Origin: Isoetes taiwanensis | Lineage: Eukaryota > Streptophyta > Lycopodiopsida > Isoetales > Isoetaceae | Direction of reading: 5' to 3' | NCBI GenBank assembly: GCA_021234155.1 | Contig: JAJEKV010000034.1 | Coordinates: 2,418,001-2,482,000, forward strand | DNA length: 64,000 bases | Shown here: positions 32,791 through 44,349 of the stretch, one piece after another | How the letters are laid out: every line of letters starts with the position of its first letter | Position numbering within the stretch: the stretch's first letter is position 1 | Program-made: the position numbers and the translations under genes | Notes under the pieces: generated by a model | What the model saw: only the letters and a program-made list of their open reading frames with translations | The model's database searches: none | Told to the model about the DNA's origin: nothing

Positions 32791-34404
32791 GGGAAGATGC
32801 AGAGTTAAAAAGATCAAAGATGTCTGGGCATGGCGCCTTCAAGACCATCGCCAGAGCAGGACACAGAAAAAAACATTGTCGTCTCCAAGCCGCCGTCATT
32901 TGAAGCCGATTACGTAAGAAGTGCCCGCGAAATTTTCTTAAGTTATTTCCATGTTAAGAGAATGTATGTTTACCAAACATTCCGGTGTGTCAGGCACGCC
33001 TCCGTGCTGACGCGCATCGACATGCCTTTTACACTGGAATGCCTTCCACACAGACATTCCTTTATATGTAACGTTTCTTCATTGGCACGGTAATGTTCTT
33101 TGTTACAGCCTTATACACATAGATGCACACAGACATTCTGGCTAAGCTGGCCACCCCCCTTGCTATGATCATGAGTTCGATCCCTCCCCAAGAGTGGACA
33201 AAAAAAAAGGATAGGGAAGATGCAGAGTTAAAAAGATCAAAGATGTCTGGGCATGGCGCCTTTAAGACCATCGCCAGAGCAGGACACAGAAAAAAACATT
33301 GTCGTCTCCAAGCCGCAGTCGCTGAAGCGCGATTCTGTAAGAAGTGCCACAGAATTTTCTTAAGTTATTTCCACGTTAAGAGAAAGTATGTTTACCAAAC
33401 ATTCCGGTGTGTCAGGCACGCCTCCGTGCTGACGCGCATCGACATGCCTTTTACACTGGAATGCCTTCCACACAGACATTCCTTTATATGTAACGTTTCT
33501 TCATTGGCACGGTAATGTTCTTTGTTACAGCCTTATACACATAGATGCACACAGACATTCTGGCTAAGCTGGCCACCCCCCTTGCTATGATCATGAGTTC
33601 GATCCCTCCCCAAGAGTGGACAAAAAAAAAAGGATAGGGAAGATGCAGAGTTAAAAAGATCAAAGATGTCTGGGCATGGCGCCTTCAAGACCATCGCCAG
33701 AGCAGGACACAGAAAAAAACATTGTCGTCTCCAAGCCGCCGTCGCTGAAGCGCGATTCTGTAAGAAGTGCCACAGAATTTTCTTAAGTTATTTCCACGTT
33801 AAGAGAATGTATGTTTACCAAACATTCGATTGTGTCGCACACCCTCCGTCGCCGACGCGCATCGACATGCCTTTTTTAATCGGAATGCCTTCCACCACGC
33901 GGACATTCCTTTATATGTAACGTTTCTTCATTGGCACGGTAATGTTCTTTGTTCTGACCTTATACACATAGATGCACCACGGACATTACGGCTAAAGTGG
34001 CCACCCCCTTGCTATGATCATGAGTTCGATCCCTCCCCAAGAGTGGACAAAAAAAAAGGATAGGGAAGATGCAGAGTTAAAAAGATCAAAGATAATCCGG
34101 GCATGGGCCTTCAAGACCATCGCCGGAGCGGGACCTGAGAAAAAACATTGTCGTCTCAAGCGCCCGCCGGCTGAAGCCGCGATTACGTAAGAAGTGCCCT
34201 GAGAATTTTCTTAAGTTATTTCCATGTTAAGAGAATGTATGTTTACCAAACATTTCGGTGTGTCAGGCACGCCTCCGTGCTGACGCGCATCGACATGCCT
34301 TTTACACTGGAATGCCTTCCACACAGACATTCCTTTATATGTAACGTTTCTTCATTGGCACGGTAATGTTCTTTGTTACAGCCTTATACACGTAGATGCA
34401 CACA
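32791..34404 (+). repeat. 423-bp tandem array, 3.8 units
   Basis: Units start GGGAAGATGCAGAG at 32791, 33214, 33637 and 34063. Each contains a basic frame (SGHGAFKTIARAGHRKKHC), a degenerate stem-loop whose loop resembles the 56.6-kb hairpin (GTCAGGCACGCCTCCGTGCT), a TTTATATGTAACG sequence, and, except in unit 4, a tRNA-like promoter pair (TGGCTAAGCTGG, then GAGTTCGATCC) before an A-rich tract. The A/B boxes plus A-tail look SINE-derived. Whether the basic frame is a captured exon is unknown. Confidence 0.85.
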
Positions 34405-34539
34405 TTTTATAAATTGAACTAAATTAAATTGAATTGAACTGAACTGAATTTAATAAATCTACACCTCCAAGCCTCTCGCTCGGCAATACAAGTTTTCTTA
34501 AGAAAGAACTTCTTTCGCAATTACTTTTTTGCAATTTAG

Positions 34540-34824
34540 CCACAGGAATATATGTCAACAGAGGACTCCAAGTGCAACATAACGTCAATATTTGTCCATG
34601 AGTGTGAAGAAGAACTCAAGAGCTATTACACTGGAGTGTGCTTCTCCCTGCATAGTAAGGAGCCACTCACAGAAGCATGGATTCTTTCTTTAGATGAGAC
34701 CTCTTTGAAAACGGAGTTTATCAACTGTTTAGTCCATAAATTCATTCCTATTCCACATCATAAAGGTAAAGTTCTGGCTTATGAGCTGATCCGACCACTT
34801 ACATATGACCATTCAATATTTTGA
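34540..34824 (+). CDS. Unrecognised exon-like ORF
   Basis: After a TTTAG acceptor-like site the frame reads EYMSTEDSKCNITSIFVHE, HSKEPLTEAWILSLDETS and so on to a stop, about 95 codons. Codon use looks protein-like, but no family or partner exon is recognised. Could be the last exon of a decayed gene. Confidence 0.25.
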   Translation, partial: PQEYMSTEDSKCNITSIFVHECEEELKSYYTGVCFSLHSKEPLTEAWILSLDETSLKTEFINCLVHKFIPIPHHKGKVLAYELIRPLTYDHSIF

Positions 34825-34849
34825 AAGTAGATAGTATTTTGAAATTACT

Positions 34850-35250
34850 TTTAACTAAAAATAACCTTTTGCTTGAAAATACCATGGTATTTATTACAAT
34901 CCTCTGTTTATTTGGTAATTTCCCTTTCACTCAATCCTCTTTTATTTAGAAATACTCTAATCCATTTGCAAATTTGCTTTTGAACTAGTCCCCTTTTCTC
35001 AAAATACCCCAATCCATTCGCAAATTCCCTTTTTGAACAAGTCCCCTTTTGTTGAAATTACCCCAAACCATTGGCAAATTCCCTTTTGGCCCAATCCCCC
35101 TTTCTTCAAAATACCCCAATGTGCATTTGTAATCCCCTATTTCTATTAATTCCCCCATTCGAATATGCCCTTTTTGTTCAACAATCCCCCATTTTTACTA
35201 ATCTCCCCCTGTACAATATACCCTTTCGTTCAAGAATTCTCCGTTGCAAA
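34850..35250. repeat. Low-complexity AAATACCCCAATCC-like repeats
   Basis: Degenerate units mixing CCAATCCATT, GCAAATTCCCTTTT and AAATACCCC, reminiscent of the minisatellites at 325 and 3990 but not alignable with confidence. Confidence 0.5.
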
Positions 35251-35334
35251 GAAAATTACCCATTGCTCTCGAGTTCCCCGGTTCCTCAATGGGGGAATTT
35301 CCAGGGGATATAAGCACCTTTTTTGTTGTGTTAT

Positions 35335-35798
35335 GCCTAGTGAAAGAACTTCTAAAATATGAAAATCTGAAAACGAGTACTTTTAGAATGTGAAAATAAG
35401 AACTACTATTTGCAAGATGGATGTTACAGGGGTGATAGGTGAAATAGACCAATAGATAAGATAAGATGAATTTTTACGTCCACGGGAACCCAACGGGTTA
35501 TGGGACGGCACATGCAAGGGCAACAGCCCATCTAAAACCTGGGGACTAGGCCCCATCACCAAACACAATAACCAAATATTAAAAGGCTACCAATAATAAG
35601 ATAAGATAATGCTAATGCTAGTGGTAAATTTATGCTTCTAAAACTATCTAGACATAGCCAGTCCAACAACAAGGCTTTGCTTTGCATAGCAAGGCTGTGT
35701 CCAAATTTTTCTTTGTTGCCCTCTTGGACCATTCCATGTGCACCTGACACTGCCCCCGTCCTTGCCATTTCCTTGTTCCAGCCATACCCATATCCTGA
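35335..35798. repeat. Duplicated segment, copy 1
   Basis: 35335-35455 and 35663-35798 are nearly identical to 40648-40904. Copy 1 keeps about 205 bases (35456-35662) that the other lacks. Confidence 0.85.
35556..35768 (-). pseudogene. 3' part of an unrecognised small gene (copy 1)
   Basis: The frame encodes MARTGAVSGAHGMVQEGNK, then LAMQSKALLLDWLCLDSFRS and a hydrophobic C-terminal segment (LALALSYLIIGSLLIFG) that could be a membrane anchor. It overlaps the protein start seen at 40697-40948. Family unknown. The N-terminal exon sequence is cut off here. Confidence 0.35.
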
Positions 35799-35809
35799 CC
35801 ATCTAAAAA

Positions 35810-36560
35810 ATGGGATATCTCAACAGAATAAGTAGCATAATAACAGGGGGTTCCAGGGGGATTTCATATGGATGTTAAAATGACAAATCTTAGAACCATA
35901 GGCCATATATTCCTAAGATAATTGAATGGGTTGTTATAAAAAAAAAAAAAAAAGAAAAAAAAAAACATAGACTCAAGATAGAAAATAGTTACATGAGCTC
36001 ATAGAGAAATGTTGGTTAATGTAGACTTATCAGGATATGGAGTTTTTTTGGTAGAGGTTCAAGACCCCGTATTACATCTTCTAAATCCGTATACAAAGCC
36101 GTATAGAGTCTCGATATCGCATCAAAACCTTAGGCAAACTCGTATTTGACATTTCAAAATCATAGGAAACTCCATCATAACTGAGCATAAGCGAAACGAG
36201 AGGCACCCAGAGGCTCCAACATACAATATGGGCCGTAGGATCGACAGATCCAACGACTGTGGTAGTTCAGGGTGCACCCAGTTTAGAATAAGTATGGTTC
36301 ATATCTCCAATAACCTGTAACTGACAAAAGAAACATCAAACCACAGTCAACCGAAAGTACAGATGGAGTTTTTGAAGGATGTATTTAATTTTTCAAATGT
36401 ATCCTCGTATGGGAAATTTTTTCAAGACATTGAAATACTATATGCACATTAAATTCTTGAGTTTCCATAACTGCATATTCAATATATTTATAATATATAA
36501 TAATAATAATAATAATTCTTAGAACTTACCTTTTGCGAACTTACTTTTTCAACTCATCAA
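35810..36560. repeat. Block shared with 38.7-39.5 kb, interrupted by a LINE
   Basis: Segments such as AATTTTTCAAATGTATCCTC and TTTTTTTGGTAGAGGTTC recur at 38.8 and 39.1 kb in changed order. Contains A-rich runs near 35938 and an AAT microsatellite near 36500. No gene seen. Confidence 0.6.
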
Positions 36561-36576
36561 AAATGATCCAAAACAT

Positions 36577-37535
36577 GTTGATCCTCAGGTTCAGCGCAGG
36601 TGGACACAACATGGGGTTTCATCAGCAGAGGATTGGTATTTTGATGGACAACTGGCACCCTGGCAATTATTCCATAACAAGTTTCGACTTCAGGAATGAG
36701 ATAGTGCAATCTGGGCTCGAGTAGCAAATACTTTGCCATTGGACCCCCCTCAAGGAACATGTCGGGTGTGGCAGTGTAATCCAAAGATCGACCCCTCAAA
36801 CTTTGTAAAGTCCTGTTACGAGCTTCTGACAATTCATGATGAGTTGCCCCCCTCGAACGGATGGGGTCTGCAGGTACCAGAAGATGATTGGGGCAAGATG
36901 TGAAGATAGGTGTGGAATCCAATTTTGCCTCCTAAGACTCGCACGCTATTGCGGCAGATAGTGCACCGATCTTTGAGGATGAACACGTGGGTTCACATTT
37001 ATCAGCGAATTGTGTCCAATGTGGGGTAGCCACGCGGAGACCTTGGAACACTGCATGTTCTGGTGCACAGAGATTCAGCCTGCATGGCATTGGGCCCAAC
37101 GCCTCTTTCACACCTCTCTCCGCAGTCAAGAGATTCTTCTAGGAATATATCCTAGCAGTTGATCCCAGGTTAAGAGACTAGCCTTCCATCTGTGTAAGAC
37201 ATGGCTGCTTTGGCTCATATGGAAGAAATGGCGCACGAAGGTGTTTAGGAATGAAGAGTTGCAACCTGGTGCATTGATCTCTCAGTTGAGGTACAAACTA
37301 TACCTCTCCTACCAGGCGTCCCCTCGGAAAGAACAGTTTAAGGCGACTATTTGGGAAAGAACCCTCCTCATTGTAGACAGTAACAGTATGTTCATTCCAT
37401 GAGTTGTAGGATATATTTGTGCGCTATGCGGGTTGTCGTCCGAGCTTGGTTGCTCGGGCATGTATACCCCTGTGTCGCTCTTCTTGTGCTTTTCTTATTA
37501 ATTAATTAAATAATTTTATTCTTCAAAAAAAAAAA
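36577..37535 (+). mobile_element. 5'-truncated LINE with zf-RVT end and poly-A tail
   Basis: Frames encode LPPKTRTLLRQIVHRSLRMN, TLEHCMFWCTEIQPAWHWA, LLLWLIWKKW-type and QLRYKLYLSYQ segments, the zinc-binding reverse-transcriptase C-terminal region of plant LINEs, with stops and frameshifts. It ends in an 11-base A tail (37525-37535). The 12-bp target duplication GATCCAAAACAT flanks it (36565-36576 and 37536-37547). The homologous region at 39.48 kb carries the unoccupied site. Confidence 0.9.
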
Positions 37536-37547
37536 GATCCAAAACAT

Positions 37548-40500
37548 ACGATTCTGGTAGTGATAGTGGTTTGAATATTTGCTTCATGACTTTCGTGTTC
37601 AATCTCCAGGCACCTATATATAAGGAGGATATGGCCGAAACCCCTTTTACGTATGGATTTTTAAAAGATGTGCTAGAAGAAATCCTTAACCCCCAACGAT
37701 ACACATGGAAATTGCTCACCCCCCTCCCTCTTCCCCCCTCCTTGTTGAGGAGGCCCCCAGTCAAGATCCAAACCTCCCTCGCTACGAGGAGGTACTTGAC
37801 CCTTGGTGGGAGCCTGCAACTCAGGCAATATTCCTTATGAACAAAAGTATCTCAATTGTTGGGATAAGAAATGGAAACCAAACCCTAATGATCGTCTACG
37901 ATACCAGCATGTGAAGATCATAGACTATGGTTGGTAGTTCAGAATAACCAATCGATGATGATGACCTCAAGTATTGTGGGGATATGGTTACAAGAATTAA
38001 TGATCAAAGAAGCTATCAATTGTGGTGGAACTTCTTGGGCTTAAGCTTGAGCTTGGTAGCTTAGGTTAATATTCTTAAAAAATTGTAATATTTTCTCCAA
38101 TTAATTTTTTTTTATTGAAGGACGTCAGTCTATTTACCATCACATCATGAGTACAGTAGCTACATCACATTCTACATATCACATGTAAGCCAACCCACTA
38201 CCTAGCCGCGATACCTTATGAAATTGTAATATTTTCTCCAATTAATTGAATCGTGCTTAATCGTAACATCGGCATGCCTAGGTTCTTTCTAACAATTCCA
38301 ACGATCTTGAGGAGTAGGTAATGATGAGTCCAAGAGATTGTTTGTAGCAACCATATTCATATAAATGCAAGAATAGAATACACTGCAAAATAGAATAGAA
38401 TAAAATAGATAGAACTTTTAACATCCACAAATACCAAGAGGTTATGGGATCCATACAATAGGCTAGTATAACCATTTGAAAGGTTTTCAAGGGAAAAACC
38501 TTTGCGGTAATGATGATGCTAGACAATCGGGAAAAAAGAAGTAGACCATGATGAGTACTGAGGCTCACTAATTAAAGACACTTATTTAGAACTTAAGTAT
38601 GTATAATGTCAGGTCATGCACAGATGGTGCTTTGAGAAGTTGTGGGAGCGTGGAATGAAATGCCAAGGTCAAATAACGATTCCTAACCATCTCAAAAGCA
38701 AGACATCTCAGAAGAGTATGATTTCCATCTTCAATAGCCTGTAACTGGGAAAAGAAAACTTCACACCATATTCAATCGAAAGACGAGATGAAGTTTTTTA
38801 AGGATGTACCTAATTTTGCAAATGTATCCTCATATGGGAAATTTTTTAAAGACATTGAAATACTATGTGCACATTAAATTCTTGAGTTTTCACTCGTTCA
38901 TATTCAATATGTAGCACAATAATAGAGATTTCCAGAGGGATATGGATGCATAAATCATTATCCCTGAGACCATAGACCATACTTTTAAAACAATGACTAG
39001 ATTATTTAAAAAAAAACATAGAGTCAATAGGAAAAGTAAGCATGTTAGTTTGCTAGTTGGATTGGTTGGGACATTCAATTTTTTTGGTAGAGGTTCGAGT
39101 CTCCGTATCTCAAAGTCTAAAACCTTGGCCGAACTCGTATAGAGATGAGTCCCGTATTTCATATTCCAAAACCTTAGGCAAACCTGTATTCCATATTTCA
39201 AAATCACGGGCACCCCCATTCATAAATGACCATAATCGAAACAAGAGGCAGCTAATGGCCCCAAGATACGAGGTGCACCTCGTTAGAATAATCGAAACAA
39301 GAGGCACCCAAAGGCCCCAAGATATGATCTGGGCCGTAGGATGGACAGATTTGACGAATGACATAGAAGGTGCACCTCGTTAGAATATGTAGCACAATAA
39401 CATAGATAGCACAATAATATATTCGTTATCTTTATAATCATATGATTCCTAGAACTTACTTTTTGCAACTCATCAAAAATGATAAACAACATACGATTCT
39501 GGTAGTGATAGTGGTTTGAAGATTTGCTTTATGGCTTTCGTGTTCAGTCCCCGAACACCTATATATAAGGGGATAGGTGGCCAAAACCTTCCTTGCATAT
39601 ATGGATTTTTAAAAGAAGTGCTAGACCCCCTCCCCAAAAAAAAAAAAAAAAAAAAAATAAAAAAAAAATGAATCCCCTGGACTTCAACCTTCGTTTCATG
39701 ATTTCTGACTTGGCAGAAAGCTTGTTCATATAGAATATCCTTAGAAATAAGGGAATTATTAATAATTTTGTTTAGAAATAAGGGGAATGGCCAACAAATA
39801 ATATACTTCCCACTTGTTGATTCGCATCCTACTTGACACAAGTCAAACTAGCCAGATGATTAGTAAATTGAAAATAAATATGCTAATAATCAATAAGCGC
39901 CCCCACATTGATCTTATGATGCTAACAATATATTGAAATTTGCTGGAATCATGGAATTTTGGAAGGTACTTTAAGTATATCCAGCATTACTTTTTTGAAC
40001 AGAACAACGAATATCTAAAACTTTACATGCTTCAATGGGTAGGAGGTAGGTTGGCTTCCCCACATTTTAAAAAATCGCTAGATTTGATAAACAATATGAA
40101 ACTAAACTTTAGTGATAATGAAATAGGATCTTCAAAGGATATCTTGTTAAAATGCCACAAGTACATTTTATGCAACTATTTTCCCGTTAAAAAGATGCTT
40201 ACTGTATCTCTTAATCAACAAATTTTCACTAGTCATTTGGCCTTTGTATTGGACCACTCAATCACGAAACCTTACTAGTAAATGGCCTTTATACTGGACC
40301 ACCAAGGGTTGTTGATCTAAAAAAAGAACAATTTTGCAATACAAACCTACGTGCTACATTACATTTATCAATAGCAGATCATCATAAAAGTAGCTTCAAG
40401 GCATGTCGCGTGGTTGTTAGTTGTGGAATGCAAGTTGATCGGACAACACAATGAAAGAAACATCACAATATGAATTGAGAGCGATGTTCATGTTCATCTT

Positions 40501-40640
40501 ATATACCCATATTAAGGTTGGCTCCACATGGACCCTATGGTTGTCTCATGTTTGCGGTTGGGCGCAGCAATGGGACTTCCCGGGAGGTCACCCATCCTAG
40601 TTTATTATTTGTTGGAGTAGAAAGAAGAAAAATAGGCCTG
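37548..40640. other. Repeat-rich stretch without recognised genes
   Basis: Includes a block at about 38730-39520 that is homologous to 35.8-36.56 and 37.55-37.65 kb, A-rich runs at 39635-39668, and short frames I cannot assign (for example 39940-40278, 112 codons). Confidence 0.5.
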
Positions 40641-40647
40641 GTATTTA

Positions 40648-40904
40648 GGCCTAGTGAAAGAACTTTTAAAATATGAAAATCTGAAAACGAGTACTTTTAG
40701 AATGTGAAAATAAGAACTACTATTTGCAAGATGGATGTTACAGGGGTGATAGGTGAAATAGACCAATAGATAGACAACAAGGCTTTGCTTTGCATAGCAA
40801 GGCTGTGTCCAAATTTTTCTTTGTTGCCCTCTTGGACCATTCCATGTGCACCTGACACTGCCCCCGTCCTTGCCATTTCCTTGTTCCAGCCATACCCATA
40901 TCCT
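40648..40904. repeat. Duplicated segment, copy 2
   Basis: Partner of 35335-35798, lacking the internal 205 bases. It runs into the divergent promoter of the DCAF8-like gene, so this is probably the original location of the small gene's 5' end. Confidence 0.85.
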
Positions 40905-40948
40905 GGGTTTCCACTCTCAGATTGATTCTTGTTCCTAGCAGCATCCAT
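40697..40948 (-). pseudogene. 5' part of an unrecognised small gene, head-to-head with DCAF8-like
   Basis: Starts MDAARNKNQSESGNPGYGYG, continues WNKEMARTGAVSGAHGMVQE and LAMQSKALL, then passes a deletion point into unrelated codons. The N-terminus is hydrophilic and Gly/Asn-rich. Only 73 bases separate its ATG from the ATG of the DCAF8-like gene. It looks 3'-truncated relative to copy 1; function unknown. Confidence 0.4.
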
Positions 40949-41021
40949 GTGATTTGATTACCCAGAAACCCAATGAGTCGGCCATTTTCAGGACTTTCTA
41001 AATCGATTTTGTGAATTCACA
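40949..41021. promoter_or_regulatory. 73-bp divergent start region
   Basis: Lies between two opposed ATGs. At this length it can hold only untranslated leader sequence, so the promoters must overlap the neighbouring genes or the minus-strand gene may be dead. Confidence 0.4.
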
Positions 41022-44000
41022 ATGGATGATTTTCATCCAGCTGCGTATTGCAGCGGCAGATTTTCAAGAAGCCCTTGTAAGCTTTATGAATGTGGCCAAC
41101 AAGAAGTGTGGAGACGTCAGATCGGTGATTTGTGCCCCCGTGCTTTTGCTCACCAGCTTGGAGGTTGTCAGGTGAGATTTTCAGGCTTCTGTTCTAACAA
41201 GTCGGTATGTTTATATAGCAGAAAAATTGGGCATTGAAATGGGACAGAAGCATATTAAGAAAAATAGTCAGTCATTCCTTCTGTAGGATGGTTGCAGCTA
41301 CGCAAATGTTTTGAGATTGGTATTAATTAACTGATTGATCACCAACTATTATCTTTGGAAATCGTTTTATGGAAGAGATCATAGGTCCTGCCCTGTTACT
41401 TTGGGGGTCGCCACTCGTATTAATAACCAAATTCACTTGACTTTATGAGCACTAAACTTGTATTTATAAACAGTTGTTGCCAGAGACATCTATCTACATT
41501 CTTCCCATTATTGACCTGTTTCTATCAGGTGCCATATACACGAAGTTCTAATCATTGGGTAGGCCATTTGCAATCTGTATTTGAAGATGGCTTTATTTTT
41601 AATTCAGCGTTGAGACAGTATGTTTTCTAATTATGCATAGCTGGATGTAAGGCCAAATTTTGGTCTTTTTGGATAAGTCTGATTCCAAGATTGTACTATA
41701 CAATGGGTGCATTCATGCGCATGCGTTTTATATGGAAACCAACTCTGTCTCTGTTTAGTGTCCATGCTCATATCTATTGGAATACATGTTATGCAACAAG
41801 GAATGAATAGTCACCTCTTTTAAGTAGACATTGGCCATGGCGCTGCTGCAGCAAATTTCTCAGAGCTTACCTTCGGCTGATATGTCTTTCCTGTTATTAC
41901 TCTCTGCTGATGTTAAAGAAATTTGGTCCATACAGTTGTGATTGTTTTTGTTCCCTACTAATGCAGATTCTCTTAGCAGCAACATTTCTTGGTTCTGGCA
42001 TCTAATAACTTTTGGCTTTCTTTTAATGCTCGCTGGAGTTGATGCCTCTATATTTATTGGCCAAAACTCCTCGTCAACGCATTCTCTGCAGCCTTAATGT
42101 CTATAGCTTGTGGAAAATTCCTTGCTCGTCTCTCATTTATAAGCAGAGCCCTTGTTTTGTGCTTTTAGTAATTTGAGATTGATGCCATCATTCTTGTGCT
42201 GGATTCTATGCCCATCATTTTCCTGCTTATACCCAACGCAGTTAACTTAGTTACGATTTTTGGTGCTGCATAGGTAACTTGTACTTTTCTGATCACATTT
42301 ATGTGAATTTATGAAAGAAATAATTAGTTCATTTCTTTAGATTTTTATGAAGATTTTAATGCAAGTTTGTTTTACCGTGGATTTGTATTGGCCTGTAATT
42401 TCTGTTTTACTATTACATCATGGAATGCACATCTTAGAAAATATTCTTCACTAATAAAGGCTGTCTGGCTCCATGGATCAGGACCTTATTCAGCGTCTGA
42501 AATCATATAAATTATTTGGGCATCGTGGCTGTGTCAATACTTTGAATTTCAATGCAAGTGGAGATATTCTAGTTTCAGGATCAGATGATAGAAATATTGT
42601 GTTTTGGGATTGGAATGCGAAGCGTCAAAAGTTTGCTTTCAACTCCGGTCATGAAGGAAATGTGTTTCAAGCAAAACTGATGCCGTTTTCTGATGATAAA
42701 AGTGTCATAAGCTGCGCTGCAGATGGACAGGTTTGATGTCATGCCTTCTACTCTAATGGATATTTTTCCTTTTCTGTGGGTACATTTTGAAGTGAGGATA
42801 ACTAGAGGTGTTGCAAAGGTTGCAAAAAGAATGTATTTTCCTCTTTTAACAGTCACATCTGCAGCTATCTGATGGGATGTCTGGAAATTCATAGTGAAAC
42901 TCAAGCTCTGTCCAGTTAGCAGTGGACAGAATAGATAATTATTAATTTTCTTGTTCTTTCTTTGGCAGGTTCGGCATTCTCAGGTGTTGGAAGGAGGAGT
43001 AGTAGAAAGTAAGAAGTTAGGAAAGCATTGGGGACCGGCTCACAAGCTCGCTATAGAGCCAGGGAGTCCACGTACATTTTTTAGCTGTGGAGAGGATGGG
43101 GTAGTAAAGCATGTGAGTTGTATTTCTTCTTTATCTCATAAGTTGCATGCACAAGCAGAGTTATTTATAAAGCATAAATCACTTCTGTCTAATGTGTCAG
43201 ATCTATTTGTTGGTTTCTAAAATCATGTCCTTGATTTTGTTTTGTCTTCTGTGGCAGTTTGATCTTCGTGAAGCAAAACACAGCAAACTTCTTACATGCC
43301 ACAGTTATGAAGAAGAGAACAGACCAAGGCATTTGCCAATTGTTCGTTTGAATGCCATAGATATAAATCCAAGAAACCCAAATTACTTTGCTGTTGGTGG
43401 TTCTGATGAATGTGCACGAGTCTATGATTTAAGAAAAATAGATGCAGATGCATCGACTGGCAAAGATCAGCCTGTAAATTATTTTGTGCCAGCTCACCTT
43501 ATGGGAACTTCACATTATGTTCATATCACTTCCCTGGTCTTTTCTCAACAACAGGAGCTTCTAGTATCATATAACAATGAGAATATTTATTTATTTCAGA
43601 AGAACATGGGACTTGGGGCATGTCCAATGTCCAAAGAAAAGGCTTGTCTCAGTGATTCAGACCCACAGGCTTACCAGGGACATCGCAATGTCCAAACAGT
43701 AAAGGGTGTTAACTTTTTTGGTCCAAGCTCGGAATATGTGGTTAGTGGGTCTGATTGTGGAAACTTATTTATATGGAAGAAATCTGGAGGAAAGCTTCTA
43801 GCTCTCATGAAGGGAGATAGTCGAGTTGTCAATTGTTTGGAGCCACATCCCCATGCCACTATTCTTGCAACAAGTGGATATGACAAAACTGTGAGAATAT
43901 GGACACCAATAGCTCCTGAATTGCAGTCTCTTCCAGCCGATGCAGAGAAGGTCTCAGTTTTCTAATCTTTATTAGTCTTCTTCATCATAATGAGACTCAT

Positions 44001-44348
44001 TCTTTATGGAACTGCTTTTTTTGCATGAAATGTCTTGCTGATGGCTTCTGCATGCATTTCTTATAATTCCTGCACTTCCACTTAAGAAGATTGCTTGACT
44101 GGCTTTTCTAACTTGCTGGATTTTAGATTATGGAGACAAACCGTCGTAAACGTGAAGGTTGTACGCATGTTTCTCTTACACCAGAAATTGTTATGCGTGT
44201 CCTCCATTTGCAAAGAAGGCATACGCAATCTGAGTGGGAGCACTACCTTCATGTAAATGACCATAATGACGAAGATCCTGGTGATGATTCAGATGATGCG
44301 TCCTCAGAAGACAGCCATGGCAGCGCACGAGAGTGCATTATCAGTTAG
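41022..44348 (+). CDS. DCAF8-like WD40 protein (CUL4-DDB1 substrate receptor), 5 exons
   Basis: Exons 41022-41171, 42482-42730, 42969-43112, 43258-43950 and 44127-44348 join in phase to 485 residues. The start EVWRRQIGDLCPRAFAHQL and the run LFGHRGCVNTLNFNASGD, VSGSDDRNIVFWDW, SGHEGNVFQAKLMPFSDD, HKLAIEPGSPRTFFSCGEDG match the plant DCAF8/WDR42 family. Exon 4 holds the later blades, including AVGGSDECARVYDLRK, LVSYNNENIYLF, GHRNVQTVKGVNFFGP and VSGSDCGNLFIWKK, ending with NCLEPHPHATILATSGYDK. WDxR-type motifs (FDLR, YDLR) would contact DDB1. The C-terminus is acidic. DCAF8 proteins recruit substrates to CRL4 ubiquitin ligases. Intact, long first intron; a likely functional host gene. Confidence 0.93.
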
Positions 44349-44349
44349 A

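Noticed and set aside
32791-34404. CRISPR-like array
   Set aside because: Units are 423 bp, near-identical throughout, without unique spacers; eukaryotic tandem repeat.
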